This document shows positions 36,482 to 47,386 of a stretch of DNA of 64,000 bases, piece by piece. Position numbers and translations under genes: made by a program. The stretch covers positions 14,216-78,215 of the forward strand of contig JAFTEM010000026.1 of assembly GCA_017453665.1 (NCBI GenBank). Direction: 5' to 3'. Within the stretch, counting starts at the first letter, position 1, and every line of letters starts with the position of its first letter. The notes under the pieces were generated by a model that searched no databases, had not been told where the DNA came from, and worked only from the letters and a program-made list of their open reading frames with translations. The stretch comes from a bacterium (GTDB lineage: Bacteria; Patescibacteria; JAEDAM01; Absconditabacterales; Absconditicoccaceae).

Positions 36482-37273
36482 ATGAAAATTCCTTTTTTTT
36501 CAAAAAAACAAGACCATTATATTCTTGTGGTCTCATGAGGAGGAATGAGAGGATTTTATTGATTATGAATAACAAAAGCTTTAGAAGAATTATGATTAAG
36601 AGAAAAAATTGATGCGATTTTTTGAGTAAGTGCATGATGACTTTTAGCGAGTTATTGGGCTGCTTGATATTCTACAGATTCGATCCTCGATATTTTTCTT
36701 CATTCAGAATTTCTTGATATCTCGAAAGATATTAATTTGATTCCTAAAAAATCAATATTAAAAACAACAGTGTTAGAAAAACAGGTAAAAAGAGATTTAC
36801 CAAAAACCTTTGAGGAATTAAAGACACCTATTTATATTTGATGTACTGATACTCAGGTTGGACAAAGCACTATCCTATCATCATGAGACCTGGTTTCAGC
36901 ATTAATGGGAACGATAGCAATTCCGTGAGTCTTTCCAGCTGTAAAAAGAGGTGATGAAGTCTTAATCGATGGAGGAGTGACAAATAATTTTCCAATAGAA
37001 AAGGCGAAGAATATTTTTCCTAATCATAAAATAATAGGAATCTCTCTGAATAAATATCGTAAAAATCCGGAAATTAAGAACCTCTTAGATAATTTAATGG
37101 TTTCATTTGAAATTATGTTAAGAAAGGATATTGAACCTCAAGGACAACTCGCAGATATTTTCTTTTGTAGAGCATTAGATATCCCAGTCCTTGAATTTAA
37201 TGTTAAAAAATTAAAGAAAGTTTTTGATCTTTGATATCAAGATGGATTAGAAGGATTAAAAAATCTTATTTAG
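36482..37273 (+). CDS. Patatin-like phospholipase 2
   Basis: 263 residues. Motifs: VVSGGGMRGFYGLGI, IFGVSAGGLLASYWAAG and VLIDGGVTNNFPIEKA. It is related to the preceding patatin across its length, so the pair arose by an old tandem duplication. Both keep the full dyad. No signal peptide or membrane helix is seen. Confidence 0.92.
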
Positions 37274-37288
37274 ATAACCTAAGTGCTA

Positions 37289-37984
37289 ATGCAATTATTT
37301 ATTTGTCCTCATTTTGAGTGTAAAAATAAGCAAGTAATTATTAGAGAGAATAAAGAATTAGTGAATCAACTAAAAAAGGTTTTAAGGGCTAAAGAATGAT
37401 ACCAATTTTTTGTACAAGATGAGAATCCTCAAAAAAGGTATAAACTAGCATTACAATCATTAACTAATCAAGAAATTAAAGCTGATATTTTAGAAGAAAT
37501 CGACGCTCCAAGAGAGGAAGCTTCAATATGAATGCTAATAGCACTTCCTAATAAAATGGATAAATTAGAACTTATCATCCAGAAACTAACGGAAATTGGA
37601 GTCTCTGATATTTATCTTTTTCAAGCAGAAAGATCTTTATTAAAAACAGTCAATGAAAATAAGCAGCAGAGACTAAAAAAAATTATTTATGAAGCTGTAG
37701 AACAATCACGAGCTTGGACAATTCCACAACTTCATTTTGTAAGTGATTTAAAGTCCATTGGTAAAAAATGGCAAATAATAATTTTTGATATAACAGATTG
37801 AAAAACAGCTCCAACTCAATTAGGAGAAACCTGTTTGTGAGTGATTTGACCAGAAGGGGGATTGACGCCTAAAGATTATGAAAAGCTCCCAAATAAAGCT
37901 GCGGTAATTTCATTAGGAAAAACTGTATTAAGAATGGAAACCGCTGCTATTGTAGGTTGATGGTATCTAAAGAATAGATTATAA
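37289..37984 (+). CDS. rsmE: 16S rRNA (uracil-1498-N3)-methyltransferase RsmE
   Basis: 231 residues. ALPNKMDKLELIIQKLTEIGV, EAVEQSRAWTIPQLHFV and the SPOUT knot LGVIGPEGGLTPKDYE with ISLGKTVLRMETAAIVG are the RsmE blocks. The N-terminal PUA-like domain (about residues 1-75) is shorter and diverged. It methylates U1498 of 16S rRNA with SAM. It ends at a strong terminator shared with the convergent glyQS gene. Confidence 0.95.
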
Positions 37985-38008
37985 AAAAAGAGCCAAACGG
38001 CTCTTTTT
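37985..38008. terminator. Bidirectional intrinsic terminator
   Basis: AAAAAGAGCC (37985-37994), loop AAAC, GGCTCTTTTT (37999-38008): a perfect 10-base-pair stem with A and T tracts on both sides, able to stop rsmE (+) and glyQS (-). The TAA of glyQS (38007-38009) lies within it. Confidence 0.93.
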
Positions 38009-39452
38009 ATGCATTTAAGTAATAATTTTTCAAATCTTCGATTTTTACTCTAGTCTGTTGCATAGAATCTCTTTCTCTTACTGTTACAGTTCCATAGTTA
38101 GGAGAAGAAGAATCGATACTTTCTTGATCAACAGTTACACAATAAGGGGTTCAAATCTCATCTTGTCTTCTATATCTTTTTCAAATAGCTCAACCATCAT
38201 CATATTCACATTTAAATGACTTAGATAAATCTCTAAAGATTTTTTCAGCCATTTCAACTTGTTGAACATCTTTTTTAATGAGTGGCAAAATAGCAAATTT
38301 AATAGGAGCTAATTGCTTAGGGAATCTTATAACAACGCGAGATTCTCCATTCTCTAAATTCTCTTCATCATAGAACTCAAGCATTGTTACCATAACTTGT
38401 CTTCCTAGTCCAAAAGAGGCTTCAATACATCGAGGTATATATCTTTCTCCGGTATATGGATCAGAATATTGCATATCTTTAGCACTATATTCTTGGTGCT
38501 GAGAAAGATCAAAATTAGTTCTATTATGAACCCCTTGAATTTCACCAAATCCTCGAGGATAAAGATATTCAACATCTACAGCAGCTGCAGCATAGTGAGC
38601 AAGTTTCTCATGATCTTTGAATCTTAAGTGCTCTGGAGAAATACCAATAATCTCAGTCCAATATTCCATACAATCTTTCTTCCATTGATTATATATTTCC
38701 ATAGCTTTTTCAGAATCTGCAGGGACAAAATATTCAATTTCCATTTGCTCAAATTCTCTAGTTCTGTAGAGGAATTGACCTGGAGTAATTTCATTTCTGA
38801 AAGCTTTACCAACTTGAGCTAATCCAAAAGGAATTCTTGCTCTAGTAGTATCTAAAACAGCTTTGAAGTCAGTGAAAAGTGATTGGCAAGTTTCTGGTCT
38901 CATATATACCTTAGAAGCATCATTAGCAACAGGTCAAAGATGGGTCTCAAGCATAAGATTAAAATTCCTACATTCAGTCCAATCGGCAGCTTCTTTTGTT
39001 TCAGGATTGTTAGGAATATTAGCAATAATGAATTCTCTCATTCCATCATTCCCCCAAGATTCTGGAGAAAGATTCTTAACTCAAAGTTTCTTAGCAAGAG
39101 CCTCATCATCGAGTCCATCTCTAGATTGTTCTATATAATCTTCGATAAGCTTATCAGCTCTAAATCTTTGTCATGTTTTTTTATCATCAATAAGTGCATC
39201 AGAAAAAGAGGCAAGATGTCAACTTGCTTTCCAAGTCGTTGGATGTGCAATAATAGCGGTATCCATAAAAATAATATCATCTCTTTCCTGAGTAAAATGT
39301 TTAACCCAAAGATCAGAAATATTCTTTTTGAGTAATGCTCCATAAGGTCAAAAATCCCAAGCATTAGCAAGTCCTCAATAGATCTCAGAATTAGGATAAA
39401 CAAATCCTTTTCTTTTAGCCCATGCTACAACAGTTTCTAATGAATTAGCCAT
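38007..39452 (-). CDS. glyQS: Glycyl-tRNA synthetase (dimeric class II)
   Basis: 481 residues, homodimeric-type GlyRS. [20 protein letters not shown] and FGPYGALLKKN are the N-terminal class II motif 1 region, VYMRPETCQSLFTDF and GLAQVGKAFRNEITP are motif 2, and EASFGLGRQVM is motif 3; QVEMAEKIFRDL begins the anticodon-binding domain. In a code-25 organism this enzyme must charge tRNA-Gly(UCA) as well as normal glycine tRNAs. No tRNA gene is in the window. Confidence 0.97.
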
Positions 39453-39477
39453 AATAATTTGCACCAAATATAAAAAA

Positions 39478-39699
39478 TTATTTTTCGTATTTTTCTTTAG
39501 TTTTTTTAATATCCCTTCTTAGCTCATTTACTCAGAGAAGAAAAAATTCTTTGATTCAGCGGATTCTAGGTCTTTTTGTTTCATTAATATCCTCTATAAG
39601 TGAATCATCTAATTTTATATTAGGGACTTTATCTAATCAAGCCATTTTTCAGAGCACAACTTTGACCATTTTTTTATGGATTAAGTCATCAACAGCCAT
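39478..39699 (-). CDS. Small basic hypothetical protein
   Basis: 73 residues, predicted mostly helical, rich in Lys, Asp and Glu (ending KKTKEKYEK). No family recognised. It lies 25 bases upstream of glyQS on the same strand and is probably co-transcribed. Confidence 0.5.
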
Positions 39700-39833
39700 G
39701 GATAAATTTTTGTTTATATAAATGTAGAAAAAATAGTTATTCTTTAAGAAAAAGCAAGAATACTTCATAGCTAAAGTTCTTGACATATAAAGAAAATATT
39801 GTTTTTCGATTGCTTGTCTAGTAGACTAAATTT
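39700..39833. other. Intergenic gap without recognised feature
   Basis: AT-rich, no open frame of note, no tRNA-like cloverleaf. TTGACA at 39780-39785 looks like a -35 box but has no good -10 at the right distance. Confidence 0.4.
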
Positions 39834-40400
39834 CTAGAGAGAAAGTAGTTTTTCTAGTAGTTGTCAGTAGTCTAAGTTTTCTGCAAGCTTTCTACAAGCT
39901 TCTTGTTTATCAAAATTTTTAGTTTCTTCTCCTATCCTATCGTATGGGATCTTAATAATGAGGCGAGGAATTCTAAATTTATCAGCACAATATTCGATTG
40001 CTCGGGCTTCCATGTCAACATATCCTTTCTCCTCATCACAAGGAGGAGTGTAAAGCGCTTTTTCTGATGAATAAATACTTGTTATTTTTCAAAATTCAAA
40101 AGGAATCGGAACGAGGAGTTCTTTACCTGTACTTACATTTTTTATTCTTCATATTTGAAGATATTTCTCTTGTTCTTCTTTTCTAAAGCCCCAGTATCAA
40201 CAGATTCAAATATTAAGAAGCAAGATTTCAGAACAATCATTCTGAGCTAAATAATTTGTCAAACTATAAATGGTCTCATAGTTTCCAATCCCTGTTGTGA
40301 GATAAATAATATCCAAAGATTTTTTAAAATTAAGACTCTTAATTTGAGTCTTAACAGTTTTTAATTCTCATGGAGTTGCACATGCAACAAGTATTCTCAT
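39834..40400 (-). CDS. Nucleoside phosphorylase/nucleosidase family protein (MTA/SAH nucleosidase-like)
   Basis: 188 residues. ILVACATPGELKTVKTQI is the first strand with the usual Ala-x-x-x-E pattern, LTTGIGNYETIYSL is the phosphate-loop-like GIGxxxA block, LLNIGICGYWG is the GxAG region, and GYVDMEARAIEYCADKF is the ribose-binding Met-Glu motif. This superfamily includes Pfs (MTA/SAH nucleosidase), futalosine hydrolase and PNP; the short length and diverged third block prevent choosing among them. Confidence 0.8.
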
Positions 40401-40428
40401 TAGATTGTTTTAAAGAGCATAAATAAGT

Positions 40429-41145
40429 CTAACTCATCATAAACCATAACGATGTCGATTCTTTTGTATCAAAACCTATCTCTCAGCTATTAATAAGTTG
40501 TTCTATGTGATTAGGATTCTCTTTGTTAGGAAGAAGTTCACTAAGAACACTTAATGCAGGAAAAGCTTCTTTTTCTTCCTCATCCATAGTCTTATTTTTA
40601 AGGTTGTTAATAAGATTTTCAGATCTCTCCTTGCATGTATCACTAGGAAGTCATTGATGACAGTTACTTATAACAAGTAATGCATAGTCCTTTCATAAGA
40701 GTTCCTTTAAAGCATCTGATACTGCAGAATTCTTTGCTCCTTTTTTTATAAAAAGGACAAGATGATTCTCATTTACGTTAATAACACTTAAATAACAAAA
40801 GAGTTTATCAAGATAAGGATAATAGTTTTTGTCTGTAGTTGCTATACCATTTTCTAAAAGTTCTTGTGGAACAGTTTTTCAACATTCTCGAATTCTTCAA
40901 AAATGAGGTCCAATGGTTCAAGTATATACCATAGCATTTTCAGGAAGTTCTTCAGATTGAATAAGAATAACAAGGGGTTTCTCTTGATTTAAAGAGAGGA
41001 GGATACTAGAAAGAAAAATTGTAGTATGGAATTCTAAAGTCCAAGGACATACTGCATAATGAAAATCTTTTTGTGGATATCAAATTAACTTTTCTGCCGA
41101 AAGGGTATTAACCATTATTTCATCAAGAATTTGTTCGTAATTCAT
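40429..41145 (-). CDS. Hypothetical protein, possibly MEMO-like
   Basis: 238 residues, no signal or membrane helix. FHYAVCPWTLEFHTTIFLSS, VYTGTIGPHFGRIREC and LLVISNCHQGLPSDTCKERS vaguely recall MEMO/AmmeMemoRadiSam-B proteins (PHAGY and DxSHY blocks), but the metal-ligand histidines are not conserved in a convincing way. Only the alpha/beta nature is clear. It lies between the nucleosidase-like gene (28 bases) and a wHTH regulator gene. Confidence 0.5.
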
Positions 41146-41181
41146 AATAAGAAGGTAGAGGTTTAATAGGTAAATTATTGT

Positions 41182-41721
41182 TTACTCTTTGCTGTTATAG
41201 AATCTCATCACTTGAAGGACAAATCTATCAGCAAGTCTATATCTCTTATCTCGTTCATCAGCACTCATAAATACAATAGATGCTGATTCAATCCAATATT
41301 CTCTAAAACATTCACTAATATCATTTTTCAATTTATCAATTTCTCATTTTTCCATTCCGTTATAAACAAGCACCAAATCCATTCAAATCTCTTTTCAAAA
41401 TTTATTTCATCGATAGTAATCTTTAAGGGTGTCTCATACTCCTTCAAAAAGCGTAGTAAGATGCTGTTTTAACGCTTCAAAGAAAAGTTCTTTTAGTATA
41501 GGTTCAACTCAAGCTTTAATGTGAATTGATCGTCAAATATTCTCCTTATCTATATCAACTACTCCCGCATCATCAAGAGAATCAACTTGCTTTTTAATCG
41601 CAGGAAAAGTCCATCATAATTCTGTTTCAAGGGCTCTCATAGAGATACCCTGTCTTCTGAAAATAAGGTATTTTAGAATATCGACTTTTGTTTTGCTTCC
41701 GAAAAGTTTTTCAAGATTCAT
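41182..41721 (-). CDS. Winged-helix (ArsR/MarR-like) transcriptional regulator
   Basis: 179 residues. LFGSKTKVDILKYLIFRRQ, then SMRALETELGWTFPAIKKQVDSLDDAGVVDID form a winged helix-turn-helix (about residues 5-65) of the type seen in ArsR/PadR-like proteins. The C-terminal part (about 70-179) may be a nucleotidyltransferase-like or dimerisation domain (DLVLVYNGMEKGEIDKLKND). Its target is unknown; it is the first of the four genes ending at 39834 and could control them. Confidence 0.7.
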
Positions 41722-41857
41722 TGCGGTTTTGCAAAAGATAGAAGAAAAATATTACTTTTAACAAGTATTTGTTTAACTTTTTTTATACAAAAATCAAGTG
41801 AAAACTCGTTTTTTTGTTATTATTTTATAGAATTTAATTTTATAAACTACGAAATTT

Positions 41858-42304
41858 TTACTTTGTTAACTTTTTTATGGCTTTTACTCTCTGAATTACT
41901 TCTTTTTCAGTAAGATATTTACGATTTACTCATCAAGAGCTTCACATACTTCAAATTTCCATATCAGGAATAAGATGAAAATGCATATGATCAACAGATT
42001 TTCCTCACTTTCATCAAGTAAATCCATCTCTTAGGAGTAATGCTACATCACTATACTTTTTATGAAGAAAAGAATCCCATCTAGCAACAAGGCTCATTAA
42101 ATCCTGAACTTCTTCTCGTGAAAGCGAATTAAATAAAACAACATGTCTATTAGGAATAATTAATAGATGGTCTTCAGTATAAGGAGCACGTGCTCAAATG
42201 ACATAAAAATATTTAGATTGTTCAACGATAAACTCCTTTGTCATTCAACAAAAAGGACAAAGATTATGCTGGAGGTTATAGGTGACAATATCAATATATT
42301 TCAT
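41858..42304 (-). CDS. HIT-family nucleotide hydrolase
   Basis: 148 residues. NLCPFCG near the N-terminus, EDHLLIIPNRHV, and DHMHFHLIPD give the histidine triad (HxHxH) of HIT proteins that hydrolyse or transfer nucleotidyl groups. The family spacing is right. Followed by an AT-rich gap to the wHTH gene. Confidence 0.9.
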
Positions 42305-42331
42305 TAGTATATTTTAAGATAACTGAAAATA

Positions 42332-42643
42332 TTATTTGCAAGCTTCATGAATCCATTCTAAATAGTTTCCATCTACTTTTTCAGGATTAAGAATAATAAG
42401 TTCTGGTATTTTATAAGGATGAAGTTTTTTTATAAAATTAAGAAGTTCTTCTTCTTTTCCTTTAGGATATTTAATCATAATGAATTTCTCCTCATCTTTT
42501 TTTATCTTTCCTTCCCATAAATAATACGATTTTGCATAATTCAAAATATTAGCACATGCAATTAATTTCTTTTTTAAGAGAGCAGTGATAAGTGATTTTA
42601 ATTTTCTTCAATCGTTTGGATAGGTAGTTATGAGAAGTTTCAT
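42332..42643 (-). CDS. cutA: Divalent-cation tolerance protein CutA
   Basis: 103 residues. LLITTYPNDGRKLKSLITALLKKKLIACANIL is the CutA first half (family: VxxTxPxxxxAxxiaxxLvexrLAACvN), YYLWEGKIKKDEEKFIMIK the central WxGxxxxxxExxlxxKT, and YKIPELIILNPEKVDGNYLEWI the ending. CutA forms trimers; role in metal tolerance or signalling is debated. It lies between tyrS and the HIT gene. Confidence 0.9.
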
Positions 42644-42658
42644 AAATATGGGATTTTG

Positions 42659-43945
42659 TTAAAATTGAGCAATAGCATATTTTTTACCTCTTTTAAGAAG
42701 CAAGACATTGTTAATAGCATCTGAGCTAGAATATACTTTTCAAAAATCAGAAATTTTTTCTTCATTGACAGAAATAGCATTTTGTTGAATTAATTTTTTA
42801 GCTTCACTATTTGATTCAGCAAGTCCTGCTTGAACAAGAAGTTCAAGAATTCTTACTTCATTTCCTTCTACTTTTACTCCTCAAGTTTCATGTTCAAGTG
42901 CTTGAATATCTTCTTTAGACATAGTTTGTAGTAACTCTAATTTATTTCATTTTCCAAAAAGGAATTCTGAAATATTTTCTGCTTGAGCTGCTGCTTCTTT
43001 TCCAAAAAGAGTTTGAATAACATAGTTAGCAAGTTGTTTTTGACCATATCTTTCTTCAGGATGTTCGTTATGTTTACTGACGATTTCTTCTATTTGGGGA
43101 ATCTCAAGAAGAGTAAAAGCTCTGAGATATTTATTAACATCAGCATCTGCGGTGTTGATAAAGTATTGATATACAAAATAAGGACTATTTTTTCTTGGAT
43201 CAAGCCAAATTGCATTTCCTTCTGATTTTCAGAACTTCTTACCAGAAGAATCCATCATAAGAGGAATCGTCATTACATAGATTTCAGCTTCTCCATCAGT
43301 CTTTTTTCTAAGCATTTCTGTTCAAGTTACCATGTTTCACCATTGATCAGATCATCATATTTGAAGTTTTACTCAGTGATTTTCATAAAGTTCAAGAAAA
43401 TCATTCCCTTGTAAAAGCATATAACTAAATTCAGTATAAGTAATTCAACTTTCAGGATTATTTAATCTTTTTTTAATATTATCTTTAGAAAGCATAGTAT
43501 TCACAGTAATATATTTTCATACAGTACGATAAAAGTCAAAAACACTGAAATCTTTATAGAAATCATAGTTGTTAACAACTTCGAACTTAAAATCTTTTCC
43601 TGTAAGTGCTTTTAGATTTTCTAAGATTTGTTTTACTTGAATAGTAATAGCTTCTTGGTTATGCCTTAATTGTTCTAATCCTAAGAAAGCTCTAGCCTCA
43701 GTTCTTCCTGAAGGATCTCAAATCATTCATGTAGCTCAACCAATAAGCATAACAAAAGTATTTCATCTTTTCATAAAATTAACAGCAGTCATGAAGGTTA
43801 GAAAGTGTCAAAGATGAAGTGAATCTGCTGTAGGATCATATCAGCAATAGAACTTTTCTCCCCCTTGTTCATAAATATCAAAAAATTTCTCATCAGTCAT
43901 TTGATAAAGTAAGCCACGGGCTTCAAGTTCTTCTCTGAGTTTCAT
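42659..43945 (-). CDS. tyrS: Tyrosyl-tRNA synthetase
   Basis: 428 residues. FYCGYDPTADSLHLGHFL (HIGH motif, about residue 43-50), FVMLIGGATGMIGDPSGR, YTEFSYMLLQGND, QWGGSDQWWNM-like Gln-rich block, and KKFGKSEGNAIWL (KMSKS type, its Gly is TGA), followed by an anticodon-binding helical domain and an S4 domain at the C-terminus. Full length. First gene of the minus-strand run; its upstream gap contains a promoter on the other strand. Confidence 0.97.
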
Positions 43946-44026
43946 ACCTAGTATTTAAGAAAAATAAAAGACTAATTTGGAGTATAGTATTTTGGAATTT
44001 GAAGTCAAAAGAAAAAGGGAGATTTT

Positions 44027-44055
44027 TTGAAAAATTTCAGAAAAAAAGCTATAAT
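44027..44055 (+). promoter_or_regulatory. Consensus sigma-70 promoter of the 1084-residue unknown
   Basis: TTGAAA (44027-44032) and TATAAT (44050-44055) are separated by exactly 17 bases. Transcription would start near 44062. A strong Shine-Dalgarno GGAGG (44092-44096) precedes the ATG at 44104 by seven bases, which decides that start over ATGs at 44080 and 44089. Confidence 0.8.
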
Positions 44056-44103
44056 TAGAAAGGATGTTTATTTAAAGAAATGTTGTATATGGGAGGAAAC
44101 GCA

Positions 44104-47100
44104 ATGAACGATAGATTTAGAATTTCAAGAAAAGAGCAAATTGTGCCTTCAGAGGAAAAGGACAAATTTACTAATAATGAAAAAATATATAATACATTAA
44201 ACAAATATGGGATAAAACAGAAGGATATTGCTGATATTGAACGTAATTTTTGAGTAAAGTTTTTATGATCTCTTGTTGGATTCATAGAAAAAAATAGAAA
44301 TATAAAACCAAAAGATGTACAATATCTTGTAAACAGTATATTGTATAGAGAATTTGAATATGAAGAGATACCTAAGATAAGAATTGTAAAAGAACTCTGG
44401 GATAAAGAAAATTGGACTAAATTTAAGAGTAAAGTTGAGCGTTTTGAAAATCCAAAAGAAAATAAAGTAATTCCCTCACCTCAAGATATATGAGAATTAT
44501 TTTGATTATTACTTAAAAATAAATCATATCATATTTTTATCGAACAACAGACTCACTCCATATTTGCTCCAATTGAAGAAAAAATGAATCTAATTGATGA
44601 AGATGGGGGAGTAAAAAGTGATAGAAAACAAAAACTAAAGTTCTTGCGAAGTCAATTAAAAAAATGGGAGAGATTTTGACAAGATGAGGCTCGTTCATTT
44701 GAATTCTTTCTTAAGAGAATTGAGGGAAATAATGATGAAGCATTAAAATTACTCGATAGAACAAGGTTGAATCAGAGATCAACTTCGCCTATCCAATTGC
44801 TAGAGAAAATACAAATACAACAAAAGGCAATAGAAGGAACTATCGATATGGACGCGTATAGAAGAATGATGTGAATGTTTAAGGAACAGATGCTGAAAAC
44901 AGCTACTGATGATATTGATAATTATTATAACTCCTTTATAGATGGGGAATATGAAAAAATTTATAAAATTGTAGCTAATAATGGTGGAGATGCTGAAGTA
45001 ACAAAGAAATTATTAGAAAAAGTAGGCTCTAAAACATTGGAAAAAAAAGGATGACTGAATGGTTTACTTTGATTGGCATGGGAAGATAATGAGGCATATA
45101 ATCTCTTGATTACTGTCATGCCTGATATTGAAAATTTCTTTAATGAGTTTAAAATAAAACAATCATTATTTAAAAACAATTATTATAAATTAAGAGAATA
45201 TGCTATTTGAAAAAGGAATGAACATTCCATTACTTGATACCCTGTATGATTAAAAGTGTTCCAAACTTGGTTGGATAGTCATATGAGAGACTTATCTATT
45301 CTCGAAGATTTATGAGAATCAAAAAAGCAATTCGATGAATTTTATGAAAAAAGAGAATATCAAGAAACAGCAGATAAAGATAAGCTTACAGAAGATGTTG
45401 TTGAGACAATCGCATTCGAAGCATATGGGAAATATTTTGATGTCTCAAAATATATGAGTCCCAATACGTGAAAAGTTATACTAAGTGAAATGCCAGAATA
45501 TCTAAAATATTATTCACGTGCAGATATCATTAAATATTTAATCCGTAAATATAAAAAGTCTCAAACGCCAGAGAATCTAAAACTCTTGGAATATTTTGCA
45601 AAAAGAGCCTATCTAGCAGATGATACATACTGAGAACCAGATGGAAAATGGGATAATCGTATCGCCAATTATTTGTATAGTTTGAAATCAGACCCAAGCT
45701 TCAATGCGGGTTCTTACTTGGCAGATATCGAGTTTATATTACAAGGTAAAGCCGTCCCAACCCCATTAAACTGTGCTTATTCTAGTTTAGAAGATATTCA
45801 AAAATGAATCGAAAAAAGTTATCAAACTGTAGCCGAAGAAATCGTTAATTCATGACTTTGGAATTTTGATACAACCTCTCCTTATTCTCTATATAAAGTA
45901 ACCCCACAATATAAAAGAGATATCTCAGAACATTATGTTCCAACAACTTCATGAGAGACAGAGAAATTTAATTTTATATTAACTAATTCCGAGAATTGAA
46001 AATTAGATAAATCAATCCAATTATTAACGGATAATGAAATAGAAAAAACAATACCAAGGACTCCATATCTAGAAGCAATCAAAAAATTCCTAAAAGAACA
46101 AGAGTTACCAGAAGAATTGAAAAAAGATCCATTATTAGCAGAAAAAATTCTAGAATCCGAAAATAGTACTTTTGATGATCCGAATCTAGAAGCTTTAAGA
46201 AAAGCATGGTTTGAACGATGAAATAAAGGAATAATAGCAGAATATAGAGAGAAAATAGCAGAATATAGAGAGAAAATAGCAGCTCTCATAAAATTACAAT
46301 CATGAGAAACTGCTTTAGGAGTAAGAGAATGATTACTAGAAGGATATATGAAAGAAAAGTGCTGATTTACAATCGAATATCTTGAAAGTAAAAATCCAGA
46401 AGAATTCCGTTTCCAAGATGTAAATAATAAGTGAATCGTATATAGATTCAAACCGTTAACATGAGAAATTTTCGTTGAAAAGCAATGAATCTTTGATAAG
46501 TGAAATAAACAAATGATTCTTTCATGAGAGGGCGCAATATCATTAGAATTAGTTGCAGAAGTCCCTCCATACGGAATCTTTTTAAACCAAGTAAGTGTAT
46601 CTGAATCGCTTCCAAAATGAAGATTAGAGAGTTTTGAAGCTTTAAGTAATGAAATAGGTGAAAATATCTCATGAATGATGACCTATTCATTCTGAACATT
46701 AGAAGCTTCTCAAATCTCAGATAACATTCTTCGGTCTCGCTATAGCTGAAAAATCATCCAAAATACAAAAAAAATCTTATGAGTTGAAGAAGATATTTCA
46801 TCAGAAAAAGATCAAAAAATAGAGCAGTCATGAGATGTTGAGCGTTATAATCTCTTGGTTCCAATAATGAATACCATCAATAATTCATCATGAGAAGATT
46901 TAAAAGAAATCAGTGATTTCTTATGAAAAATAGCAACAGCGATAGAACAATGATGAAGTTCTTATCCAGAAAAAAGTGTCTTTTGTTATTTTGATAAAAG
47001 AGATTTATTACAAGGAAAACAAATAAAAAGAGATGAAACTTTAATAGGAATCCTACTTTCTTCTCTAGAAATGGATATCTGATGAGACTCTTTAGATTTG

Positions 47101-47358
47101 AATAGATGATGTAGTCTTACTCCAGAAGAAAGAGTTCTAAACATCGACAAAATAAAATATTTGAATACTATGGAAAACCAAACAGATCCTGAAGTCTTAG
47201 AATGGTTTGATGGTCTAAAAAACAGACTATCATCATTCCATCAATCAACAGTACAAAAAGATAAAGACGATCTTGCACAAAGAGAGGCGGAATATATCAA
47301 AAGTGAAAACGAAGAGTTGTTAAAACTAGAAGAAGAGATTGATAAACAAATAGTATAA
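44104..47358 (+). CDS. Large cytoplasmic protein of unknown function
   Basis: 1084 residues with many TGA Gly codons. No signal peptide, no clear membrane helix; highly charged, mainly helical in the first two thirds and with a coiled-coil-like C-terminus (QREAEYIKSENEELLKLEEE). A seven-residue repeat, AEYREKI twice in tandem (46239-46282), marks a local duplication. No family recognised. It has a consensus promoter and the best ribosome-binding site in the window, so it is likely strongly expressed. AMP phosphorylase follows after 28 bases. Confidence 0.8.
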
Positions 47359-47386
47359 ACCTTTATATAATATAAAAAACAAAAAA

